Assembly: GCA_042091225.1 (NCBI GenBank)
Contig: JBELHW010000036.1
Location: forward strand, 1 to 17,287
Source of the DNA: JABAYQ01 sp042091225
GTDB lineage: Bacteria > Bacteroidota > Bacteroidia > Flavobacteriales > UBA7312
Direction of reading: 5' to 3'
DNA: 17,287 nt
Positions 1 to 7,173 of the stretch are shown piece by piece (position 1 is the stretch's first letter; each line of letters starts with the position of its first letter). The translations under genes and the position numbers were made by a program. The notes under the pieces are model-generated. The model was not told where the DNA came from and made no database searches. It saw only the letters and a list, made by a program, of their open reading frames with translations.

Positions 1-122
1 ATAACATAATGATTTTTGGTAGTCTCTTTAAAATATTTTAGATCTAGTGGTAAAACCCAAGCCAAATCGTTATCCTTTCCAATTACTCTATTTGTTGAAA
101 CTGCTACAATTAATGAAACCAT
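1..122 (-). CDS. folA: Dihydrofolate reductase, N-terminal 40 residues (cut by window edge)
   Basis: This is the start of a dihydrofolate reductase, which reduces dihydrofolate to tetrahydrofolate with NADPH. The frame opens with ATG at 122 and stays open to the left edge, giving 40 codons. The translation begins MVSLIVAVSTNRVIG, the classic first strand and loop of the family. Residues align one-to-one with E. coli numbering: N18, W22, the catalytic acid D27 in LPLDL, and F31. The usual proline at position 21 (M/L-P-W) is alanine here. The start lies one base after the stop of the upstream dehydrogenase-like gene, so it should be translated from the same mRNA as thyA, whose by-product dihydrofolate is its substrate. 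Family assignment rests on the N-terminus alone but the match is strong; the cut is only the window edge. Confidence 0.9.
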   Translation of the reverse strand, partial: MVSLIVAVSTNRVIGKDNDLAWVLPLDLKYFKETTKNHYV

Positions 123-123
123 T

Positions 124-1236
124 TTAACTTTTTTTAACTTTATAATTTACATTTCTTTGAATTAAATAATTATTTATTTCTTCAAAGTGTTCGCCTAAAT
201 ATTCTGGTGGTGAGATACCAATTCTTGTGTATTTTTTTTCTGCAACTAATTTAGCGACGGCAGTACATGTAAAACCAGTTGTTCTAGCCATTGAAATAGT
301 TTCATTCTGAAAACGATCTAACAAAGTATATTCATAATTAGTAGAATTCCCATTTTCAGTTCCACTAATTTTAATTCTCATAATTGTAAAATCATGCTCA
401 CCCTCTTTTAGTTCCCATTTTGGAAACAATAATTTAGATGTTACATCAATAGGTCGTACTTTTTGTCCTTTAACCTCAATTTCATCATAAGAAAAGAATC
501 CACTTTCTCTCAAAACCTTTATGTATTCTACACATCCAGGATATCTTAATGTTTTTTCAATCATATTAGGAATATGAGGCATAGTCTTTATAAGAGATCT
601 TAACCCGTCAGAATTCCAACTTTCTAAAGTGCCTATTTCTTCAAACGATATTAACTCTGTATCTGATAAAGCTTCTTTAATTATTAAATTATGGTTTTGA
701 ACATATCTGGCAGGTCGAATATATTCTTCAATAACATCAATAGGAGAAAATACAGCTTTATATTCGTAAGGCCAATCTCTTTGTTTAGGTAACCCACCTA
801 CTAAACATTCGTAATTTTTAATTTTCATGTTTAAATTGTGGTGAGCTAAAATAATATTTCCCATTCCTGGTGCAACACCACAATCCATAATAGCAATTAC
901 ACCATTTTGTTTTGCAAGTTCATCTAGTTCAAAAGGGTCTTCAGGAAAAAATGAAATATCAACAATATTTTTACCTGCTTTTATTACGGTTTCAAGCATT
1001 TTATAGCCCATGAATCCCGGAACAGCTCCAATTACTAGGTCGAATGGAGTTATTAAATCTTTTAAAATTTTATGATCAGATAGATCTGCTTCTATTGTAT
1101 GAATCCCTTTTTGTTTTAGTCGATCTAAGGCTTTTGAATTAATGTCTACAGAAGTAACATCGAATTGAGTACTTAAATCGATAGCCATTACTCCCCCTAC
1201 AAGTCCTGCCCCTAAAACAATTATTTTTTTTTGCAT
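124..1236 (-). CDS. Saccharopine dehydrogenase / lysine 6-dehydrogenase-like oxidoreductase
   Basis: A 370-residue NAD(P)-dependent oxidoreductase of the saccharopine dehydrogenase superfamily. The N-terminus carries the Rossmann loop GAGLVGG (residues 9-15), with D31 at the end of beta-2, which favours NAD over NADP. VPG at 72-74 and DCGVAPGMGN at 118-127 are typical of the lysine 6-dehydrogenase / saccharopine reductase branch. A second domain follows (about 130-330), and a Rossmann-like return near ARTTGFTC leads to the end. Known relatives oxidise the epsilon-amino group of lysine or act on saccharopine; the real substrate cannot be read from sequence. The start ATG overlaps the thyA stop as TAATG, implying translational coupling, and folA follows after one base. 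Its position between thyA and folA does not explain its role. The family call is firm, the substrate unknown. Confidence 0.85.
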   Translation of the reverse strand: MQKKIIVLGAGLVGGVMAIDLSTQFDVTSVDINSKALDRLKQKGIHTIEADLSDHKILKDLITPFDLVIGAVPGFMGYKMLETVIKAGKNIVDISFFPEDPFELDELAKQNGVIAIMDCGVAPGMGNIILAHHNLNMKIKNYECLVGGLPKQRDWPYEYKAVFSPIDVIEEYIRPARYVQNHNLIIKEALSDTELISFEEIGTLESWNSDGLRSLIKTMPHIPNMIEKTLRYPGCVEYIKVLRESGFFSYDEIEVKGQKVRPIDVTSKLLFPKWELKEGEHDFTIMRIKISGTENGNSTNYEYTLLDRFQNETISMARTTGFTCTAVAKLVAEKKYTRIGISPPEYLGEHFEEINNYLIQRNVNYKVKKS

Positions 1237-2030
1237 TATATCGCTACTTTACCTTTAATGTGAGGATGTGGATCGTAATTTATTAATTCGAAATCCTCAA
1301 ATTTAAAATCAAAAATAGACTTTACTTGTGAGTTGATTTTCATAATTGGTAGAGATCTAGTTTCTCTAGACATCTGTAGTTCTGTTTGCTCAAAATGATT
1401 GCTGTAGATATGTGCATCACCTAAAGTATGTACAAAGTCGCCTAATTTTAAATTACATACTTGAGCAACCATCATAGTTAATAATGCATAGGATGCAATG
1501 TTAAATGGCACTCCTAAAAAAATATCTGCACTTCTTTGGTACAATTGACAAGATAGTTTTCCGTCCGCAACATAAAATTGAAAAAACGCATGACAAGGAG
1601 GTAAAGCCATTTGCTCTATTTCACCAACGTTCCAGGCACTAACAATAATTCTTCTACTATTAGGGTTATTTTTAATTTGATCTATAATTTGACTTATTTG
1701 ATCTATATGTTTGCCATCTGGTGCTGGCCAGCTTCTCCATTGGTAGCCATAAACGTGTCCAAGATTTCCATTTTCATCTGCCCATTCATCCCAAATTTTA
1801 ACACCATTATCTTTAAGGTATTTAATATTAGTTTCCCCTTTAAGAAACCAAAGTAACTCATGGATAATTGATTTTAAATGTAATTTTTTGGTCGTCAAAC
1901 ACGGGAACCCCTCAGACAAATCAAATCGCATTTGATGTCCAAACACACTTTTTGTTCCAGTTCCAGTTCTATCTTCCTTAAGAGTGCCTTCTTTCATCAC
2001 TCTATCCATTAATTGTAAATATTGTTGCAT
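1236..2030 (-). CDS. thyA: Thymidylate synthase
   Basis: Makes dTMP from dUMP using methylene-tetrahydrofolate as both carbon donor and reductant, releasing dihydrofolate. The protein is 264 residues, the same as E. coli ThyA, and key positions keep the E. coli numbering: R21 in the phosphate loop, R126-R127, the nucleophile C146 in LPPCHAFFQF, and D169 with the QRSAD segment. The C-terminus ends in KGKVAI, close to the conserved closing AxAI tail. It starts 4 bases after the nupC stop and its own stop overlaps the next ATG (TAATG). With folA two genes downstream, the thymidylate cycle is encoded in one transcription unit. No odd features; classical ThyA rather than flavin-dependent ThyX. Confidence 0.98.
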   Translation of the reverse strand: MQQYLQLMDRVMKEGTLKEDRTGTGTKSVFGHQMRFDLSEGFPCLTTKKLHLKSIIHELLWFLKGETNIKYLKDNGVKIWDEWADENGNLGHVYGYQWRSWPAPDGKHIDQISQIIDQIKNNPNSRRIIVSAWNVGEIEQMALPPCHAFFQFYVADGKLSCQLYQRSADIFLGVPFNIASYALLTMMVAQVCNLKLGDFVHTLGDAHIYSNHFEQTELQMSRETRSLPIMKINSQVKSIFDFKFEDFELINYDPHPHIKGKVAI

Positions 2031-2034
2031 TTTT

Positions 2035-3705
2035 TTAAATAATCATTCCTACTATTACTGCGGTAAATAAACAAGCCATTGTACCAGAGACTAAAGATAA
2101 CATTCCTAGCTTAGAAAGATCCTTGGTTCTACTAGGTGCTAATGTTCCTATACCTCCTATTTGAATTCCAATTGACGCGAAATTAGCAAATCCACATAAA
2201 ATATAAGTTGCTATTATCACAGATTTATTTTCAAAAAATTGAGCTTCATTTTTAAGTTCTCCTAAAGAGATGTAAGCTACAAATTCGTTTAAAACAATCT
2301 TTTCCCCTAGTAGTTGCCCAACTAATACTATATCTTGTTTACAAACTCCCATTAACCAAGTCAATGGGGCTAAGGTGTATCCTAAAATAAATTCTAAACT
2401 AAAAGATTTATATTGTCCATTACTTATGTCTGTAACCCAATTATTTAGACCTAAAGTTTGCCCAATTAAACTCCCTAAAAAATAATTTATCATTGCTATA
2501 AAAGCGATAAAAACAAGAAGCATAGCTCCTACATTTACAGCAAGTTTTAATCCTTGAGTTGTTCCAATACTCATAGCTTCTAAAACATTTGAGCCTAAAT
2601 CTTGAGGAGCAATCTTAATTTCTTTACTAACCTCTTCTGTTTCAGGAAGTAAAATTTTAGAAGCCACTATTGCTGCAGGAGCAGACATTACAGAAGCAGC
2701 TAAAAGATGTTTAGCAAAAAACAATTGTGTTGTTGGATCATTTCCTCCAAGAAATCCAATATATGCTGCCAGTACTCCCCCGGCAATCGTTGCCATTCCT
2801 CCGCTCATCAGACAAAAAAGTTCTGAAAGAGTCATATTTTTTATATAAGGTTTTACTAAAAGAGGAGATTCTGTCTGACCTAAAAATATATTACCAACTG
2901 TAGCTAGACTTTCAGCACCAGATAAATGGAATAGTTTTCTCATAAACTGAGCAAAGAAGAGAACAATTTTTTGAAGAATGCCATAGTAGAAAAGAACACT
3001 TGTAATAGCCGAAAAGAATATTATTGTTGGTAGCACTTGAAAGGCAAAAATGTAACCAAAAGATTCTGTGTTTTCTATTAATCCGCTAAATAAAAAAATA
3101 GATCCTTCTCTTGTAAAACTAAGTATTGTGACAAAAATTGAGCTGAGCCATTCAAATCCATACTGTATAAATGGAACTTTCAGAATGCAAATAGCAAAAA
3201 TTAACTGAATTAAAAGACCTTTCCAAACTACGTTCCAATTAATATTTTTCTTGTTTCTACTAAAAAGATAGCATATTAAAATTAATGTGAATAAACCTAA
3301 TATACCTCTGAGGATATCTGATAAAATGTTTTTTTGAGAATTTTTTAATGGAGGTCCGTTACTTTTTTTGAATCTATAATTTATATTGTTTTCACTTAAA
3401 ACAAGAATTGATTTTTCTTTTGTAAATTGATAAGAACGACTTGTGTCATTTGGTAATTGATACTCTAAAGTTAAGGTGTTTTTTTCAGTTTTCCAGTTCC
3501 CTTTAGCAATTAGATTAACAGATTCAATATTGTATTTGAAAGTATTATCTTCGTATAAAAAAAAGTAATCGTTAGTTCCGATTTGTCTTATATTATCATC
3601 TTGTAAAGAAGAGATTTTATCAAACTTCCATGTTCCTGTAATATTTTGACTAGTTGAATTAAAGTAAATAAAAAGAGAGAAAATAAAGGTCAAGAACTTT
3701 AACAT
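2035..3705 (-). CDS. nupC: NupC-type concentrative nucleoside transporter with N-terminal lipocalin-like domain
   Basis: A 556-residue, two-part protein. Residues 1-19 look like a signal peptide (MLKF, then a hydrophobic run ending in STS before Q20). Residues about 22-114 look like a small lipocalin-type beta barrel: GTWKF at 24-28, the strand around NTFKYN, GNWK at 69-72, and a last strand NYRFKK. A transmembrane segment lies at about 131-149. Residues about 155-556 are a CNT transporter (ion-coupled nucleoside uptake). They contain the substrate/cation motif GQTES (276-280), NEFVAY (473-478) and the CGFANFASIG region (504-513). Most bacterial NupC proteins are near 400 residues, so the first ~130 are extra. 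It sits between the DUF151 gene (6 bases upstream) and thyA (4 bases downstream), which fits nucleoside salvage. The transporter call is firm; the lipocalin-like call is by pattern only. Confidence 0.93.
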   Translation of the reverse strand: MLKFLTFIFSLFIYFNSTSQNITGTWKFDKISSLQDDNIRQIGTNDYFFLYEDNTFKYNIESVNLIAKGNWKTEKNTLTLEYQLPNDTSRSYQFTKEKSILVLSENNINYRFKKSNGPPLKNSQKNILSDILRGILGLFTLILICYLFSRNKKNINWNVVWKGLLIQLIFAICILKVPFIQYGFEWLSSIFVTILSFTREGSIFLFSGLIENTESFGYIFAFQVLPTIIFFSAITSVLFYYGILQKIVLFFAQFMRKLFHLSGAESLATVGNIFLGQTESPLLVKPYIKNMTLSELFCLMSGGMATIAGGVLAAYIGFLGGNDPTTQLFFAKHLLAASVMSAPAAIVASKILLPETEEVSKEIKIAPQDLGSNVLEAMSIGTTQGLKLAVNVGAMLLVFIAFIAMINYFLGSLIGQTLGLNNWVTDISNGQYKSFSLEFILGYTLAPLTWLMGVCKQDIVLVGQLLGEKIVLNEFVAYISLGELKNEAQFFENKSVIIATYILCGFANFASIGIQIGGIGTLAPSRTKDLSKLGMLSLVSGTMACLFTAVIVGMII

Positions 3706-3711
3706 GATTAT

Positions 3712-4302
3712 TTAAGATTTTGCTCTTTTTTGAATCTCATCTCTTATTTTAGATGCTAATTCATAATCTTCGTTTGAAATAGCCTTTTCTAAATTTTCTA
3801 ATAAAGATTCATCAGATTCGCTTGCGAATATATTTGATGTTGTTTTTAAATCTGAATTTTCAGTTCTAGGATTAATAATGTCCTTATCTAGTAATATTCC
3901 CGATTCGTCCATAATTGCTTCATAGGTGAATATTGGTGCATTAAATCTCACTGCTATTGCAACGGCATCAGAGGTTCTGGAATCCATGTTTATTTGTTTG
4001 CCATCTTTATCTTCTAGATGAATAATTGAAGAGAAAATTCCATCAACATTAATAGAACTAATTATTATTTTTTTGACTTTAATATCATAACCTACACATA
4101 AATTTTTAAACAAATCATGTGTGATTGGTCTTTGGCTTTTGTATTCAGTATCTAAGGCAATTGCTATTGCTTTCGCTTCGAAACTTCCGATTATAATCGG
4201 TAACCTTCTTTTTCCAGTAAGTTCAGCTAGGACAAGGGCAAATGCCCCGCTTTGAGTTTGGCTATTAGAAAGGCCAATAATATCTAGCTGGATTAACTCC
4301 AT
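3712..4302 (-). CDS. Bifunctional nuclease family protein (DUF151) with C-terminal UVR motif
   Basis: A 196-residue protein with two parts. Residues 1-135 are a DUF151 (bifunctional nuclease) domain: the opening MELIQLDIIGLS, the segment LPIIIGSFEAKAIAI (34-48), and the hallmark DSRTSDAVAIAVR (107-119). Residues about 166-195 form a UVR motif, a helical hairpin like that joining UvrB and UvrC (LEKAISNEDYELASKIRDEI). This arrangement is the usual one in Bacteroidota. Characterised DUF151 members have been reported with RNase/DNase activity and as stress regulators, but the cellular role in this phylum is not settled. The start directly abuts the etfA stop (no gap), so it is translated within the etf operon. 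No missing motif is apparent. Confidence 0.93.
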   Translation of the reverse strand: MELIQLDIIGLSNSQTQSGAFALVLAELTGKRRLPIIIGSFEAKAIAIALDTEYKSQRPITHDLFKNLCVGYDIKVKKIIISSINVDGIFSSIIHLEDKDGKQINMDSRTSDAVAIAVRFNAPIFTYEAIMDESGILLDKDIINPRTENSDLKTTSNIFASESDESLLENLEKAISNEDYELASKIRDEIQKRAKS

Positions 4303-5259
4303 TTAGTTGTTTTCTTTAAATTTTTTTAAGCTTTCAATAATTTTTGGAACGACTTCGAAAGCATCACCAACAATTCCATAGTCTGCAGCTTTAAAGAATG
4401 GTGCTTCAGGATCTGTATTTACTGCTACCATTACTTTAGATGAATTTACTCCTGCTAGATGTTGAATAGCTCCAGAAATTCCTATTGCTATGTACAAATT
4501 TGGCGCAATTGCTTTTCCTGTCTGACCGACGTGTTCCGAATGAGGACGCCAGCCTATATCGGAAACAGGTTTTGAGCAGGCAGTTCCTGCGTTTAGTATA
4601 TCGGCTAGTTCTTCTACCATTGTCCAGTTTTCAGGACCTTTTAAACCTCTTCCGGCAGATACAACAACTTCGGCTTCAGCAAGACTTACATTACCAACTG
4701 ATTTTTCAATATTTAATGATTTTATCTTAGATACTTTTAAATCTGTTGCATTGTAGGATTCAACACTTATTGATGTTTGATTTTCTTCAGAATAAAATGA
4801 ATTAGGAGAGATAGCATAAACCACTTTATCTAGCTGACTTTGAGTAAATTCAAATGCTTTTCCTGAAAAAGATTTCTTTTTTACTTTTAATGAATTTGGT
4901 ATTTCTATTACGTTGCTTATAAAAGAAGCCTTACACTGAACAGCTATTTTAGGTCCTACAGGTTTTCCGTAGCTACTATTTGACAAAACAAGAGCTATCC
5001 CATTTTCTTTGTTAAATACTTGACTAATGGCTTCAGAAATAGATTGGTTGTCACAATCTTGTAAATCATTCTCAATACAAATTAATTTTTCAGCACCATA
5101 TTTGGAGATTTCTTGCTCAGAAGCGGAACAATCACCAATAGTAACTGCAATACATTTTGTTTGTAATTGTTGGGCAGTTTTGAATCCGTATGTGAGGGTT
5201 TCAAAAGCACTTTTCTTTAAATTTCCTTCTGTATTTTCAATAAAAATTATAACTGACAT
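4303..5259 (-). CDS. etfA: Electron transfer flavoprotein alpha subunit
   Basis: The large FAD-carrying subunit of the ETF heterodimer, which accepts electrons from acyl-CoA and other dehydrogenases and passes them to the quinone pool. At 318 residues it has the usual length. The N-terminal half (1-180) is the divergent ETF domain. The C-terminal half holds the FAD-binding region: SAGRGLKG (201-208), CSKPVSDIGW (228-237), HVGQTGK (243-249), the strongly conserved PNLYIAIGISGAIQHLAG (253-270), NTDPEAPFF (281-289) and ADYGIVGD (292-299). The S-R dipeptide common in other phyla is S-K here (229-230). The start is 6 bases after the etfB stop. No ETF:quinone oxidoreductase or acyl-CoA dehydrogenase is in this window, so the electron donors must be encoded elsewhere. 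Confidence 0.97.
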   Translation of the reverse strand: MSVIIFIENTEGNLKKSAFETLTYGFKTAQQLQTKCIAVTIGDCSASEQEISKYGAEKLICIENDLQDCDNQSISEAISQVFNKENGIALVLSNSSYGKPVGPKIAVQCKASFISNVIEIPNSLKVKKKSFSGKAFEFTQSQLDKVVYAISPNSFYSEENQTSISVESYNATDLKVSKIKSLNIEKSVGNVSLAEAEVVVSAGRGLKGPENWTMVEELADILNAGTACSKPVSDIGWRPHSEHVGQTGKAIAPNLYIAIGISGAIQHLAGVNSSKVMVAVNTDPEAPFFKAADYGIVGDAFEVVPKIIESLKKFKENN

Positions 5260-5265
5260 ATTATC

Positions 5266-6012
5266 TTAAATTACTTTTGCTTCTTTGTGCAATAGATTAA
5301 TTAATTCATCCTCATTTCCAGCCTCAATCATTTTGCAATCTTGCTTAGGAGCTGGCTTTTCAAAATTAACTGAAGATGTATGGTTATTGTTAGCAGATGG
5401 TTGGCAAACTTCAAGTGGCTTAGATCTTGCTGTCATAATACCTCTCATATTAGGAATTAACAAATCCGATTCTTCGACTAATCCTTTCTGACCAGCAATG
5501 ATTATTGGTAAATGAGATTCTATTGTTTCTTTACCTCCTTCAATTTCTCTATCCATTTTAACTTCAGTACCATTACATTCTAAAAATGTACATGCATTAA
5601 CAAATGGTAAGTTTAAAAATTCGGATAACATAGCAGGAACAGCTCCTCCATTATAATCAATTGATTCTCTTCCGCATATAATTAAATCAAATGAATTTTG
5701 ACTAATAATGTTAGCTAATTCTTTAGCCACAGAGAAACTGTCTTTTGCTTCCATATCAACTCGTATAGCCTTATCTGCTCCTATTGCGAGTGATTTTCTT
5801 AATGTAGGATCGCTTGTTACTAATCCCACATGAAGAACAGTAACAGTTCCACCATGTTTTTCTCTTAATTTTATTGCTTTTGTGAGTCCGAATTCATCAT
5901 AAGGATTAATGATGAATTGAATTCCGTTACTATCAAAAGAAGTCCCCTCTTGTGAAAAATTTATAGCCGAAGTCGTATCAGGAACATTGCTAATGCAAAC
6001 TAATATATTCAT
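5266..6012 (-). CDS. etfB: Electron transfer flavoprotein beta subunit
   Basis: The small, AMP-binding subunit of ETF, partner of the EtfA encoded immediately downstream. It is 248 residues, normal for the family. Visible signatures are the start MNILVCISNVPDT, NPYDEFGLTKAIKL (36-49), the DPTLRKSLAIGAD segment, GRESIDYNGGAVP (about 114-126), the EIEGG...IESHLP stretch, and RGIMTARSKPLE, the beta-subunit signature region near the C-terminal third. It is the first gene of the seven-gene minus-strand operon. A Bacteroidota-type promoter candidate sits about 30 bases upstream of its ATG in the region shared with pdhB. Confidence 0.97.
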   Translation of the reverse strand: MNILVCISNVPDTTSAINFSQEGTSFDSNGIQFIINPYDEFGLTKAIKLREKHGGTVTVLHVGLVTSDPTLRKSLAIGADKAIRVDMEAKDSFSVAKELANIISQNSFDLIICGRESIDYNGGAVPAMLSEFLNLPFVNACTFLECNGTEVKMDREIEGGKETIESHLPIIIAGQKGLVEESDLLIPNMRGIMTARSKPLEVCQPSANNNHTSSVNFEKPAPKQDCKMIEAGNEDELINLLHKEAKVI

Positions 6013-6040
6013 ATATACAATCTATTTAAAAAAGATAATT

Positions 6041-6072
6041 CAAATTTAAAACAAAATAGATGATTATTGAAA
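6041..6072 (-). promoter_or_regulatory. Candidate Bacteroidota promoter for the etfB operon
   Basis: Read on the minus strand, 6048-6041 is TAAATTTG, a full match to the Bacteroidota -7 consensus TAnnTTTG. TTTC at 6072-6069 lies 20 bases upstream in the place of the -33 TTTG box, with one mismatch. This puts the transcript start a little over 20 bases before the etfB ATG at 6012. Assigned by consensus match only. Confidence 0.6.
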
Positions 6073-6119
6073 TAAAATTGCTAATAAGTTGAATGTTTAT
6101 TTTTAGTATTATTTTCTCC

Positions 6120-6149
6120 TTTGATAGTTTATAAAAAATGTTATTTTTG
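6120..6149 (+). promoter_or_regulatory. Bacteroidota-type promoter for pdhB
   Basis: TTTG at 6120-6123 and TATTTTTG at 6142-6149 are separated by 18 bases. This matches the Bacteroidota housekeeping promoter (TTTG, about 19 bases, TAnnTTTG) at every fixed position. The expected transcript start near 6155 leaves a short leader before the pdhB ATG at 6178. It lies back to back with the etfB promoter candidate. Confidence 0.75.
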
Positions 6150-6177
6150 CCCGACTTGATTTAATCGAATAACATAA

Positions 6178-7155
6178 ATGAGAGAAATTCAATTTAGAGA
6201 AGCAGTTTGTGAGGCTATGAGTGAGGAAATGCGTAAAGACGAACGTATTTACCTGATGGGAGAGGAGGTTGCTGAATACAATGGTGCTTACAAAGCATCA
6301 AAGGGTATGCTTGATGAGTTTGGTGAAAAAAGAGTAATTGATACTCCTATTTCTGAATTAGGTTTTGCCGGAATCGGAGTTGGTTCTGCAATGAATGGCC
6401 TTCGACCTATTATTGAATTTATGACTTTTAACTTTGCTATGGTCGCCATTGATCAAATTATTAGCAATGCAGCTAAGATGCGTCAAATGTCTGGAGGTCA
6501 GTTTCCTATTCCTATTGTTTTTAGAGGTCCTACCGCTTCAGCTGGTCAGCTCGGCGCAACTCACTCACAGGCTTTTGAAAGTTGGTTTGCTAATTGTCCT
6601 GGATTAAAAGTTGTTGTTCCTTCAAATCCCTATGATGCTAAAGGTTTATTGAAAGCTGCTATTAGAGATGAAGATCCAGTAATATTTATGGAGTCTGAGC
6701 AAATGTATGGAGATAAAGGAGAAGTTCCAGAAGGAGAATTTATCCTTCCTATAGGAGTTGCTGAAATTAAAAGAGAAGGATCGGACGTAACTATTGTTTC
6801 GTTTGGTAAAATAATTAAAGAAGCTTACAAAGCCGCTGATGAATTGGCTCAGGAGGGTATAAGTGCAGAAATTATTGATTTAAGAACTGTACGACCTATT
6901 GATTTTGATACCGTTTTAGAATCAGTAAGAAAAACTAATAGATTAGTTGTACTTGAAGAAGCATGGCCATTAGGCTCAATATCATCTGAAATTGCTTTTA
7001 AAGTTCAAAAAGATGCATTTGATTACTTGGATGCACCGGTTGCTAGAGTAACTTCCTTGGATACTCCTATGGCATATGCATCTACATTAGTAGAGGCATA
7101 TTTACCAAATAAAGATAAAGTCATTAAGGCTGTTAAAGAAGTATTATACATATAA
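6178..7155 (+). CDS. pdhB: Pyruvate dehydrogenase E1 component, beta subunit
   Basis: The beta subunit of the alpha2-beta2 type E1, which with thiamine diphosphate decarboxylates pyruvate and passes the acetyl group to E2 lipoate. It is 325 residues, the standard length. The pyrimidine-binding transketolase domain occupies about 4-180. It holds the conserved glutamate that activates the cofactor, E60 in DTPISELGFAG, and the GPTASAGQLGATHSQ segment with H129. The C-terminal transketolase domain (about 195-315) includes EIIDLRTVRPID and the EEAWPLGS segment. Pyruvate is more likely than branched-chain 2-oxoacids because of close resemblance to Bacteroidota PdhB, but this is inferred. The alpha subunit and E2 are not here, so the complex is split over at least two loci. 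hppA follows after 18 bases on the same strand. Confidence 0.93.
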   Translation: MREIQFREAVCEAMSEEMRKDERIYLMGEEVAEYNGAYKASKGMLDEFGEKRVIDTPISELGFAGIGVGSAMNGLRPIIEFMTFNFAMVAIDQIISNAAKMRQMSGGQFPIPIVFRGPTASAGQLGATHSQAFESWFANCPGLKVVVPSNPYDAKGLLKAAIRDEDPVIFMESEQMYGDKGEVPEGEFILPIGVAEIKREGSDVTIVSFGKIIKEAYKAADELAQEGISAEIIDLRTVRPIDFDTVLESVRKTNRLVVLEEAWPLGSISSEIAFKVQKDAFDYLDAPVARVTSLDTPMAYASTLVEAYLPNKDKVIKAVKEVLYI

Positions 7156-7173
7156 ATTTTAAACACTATTACT

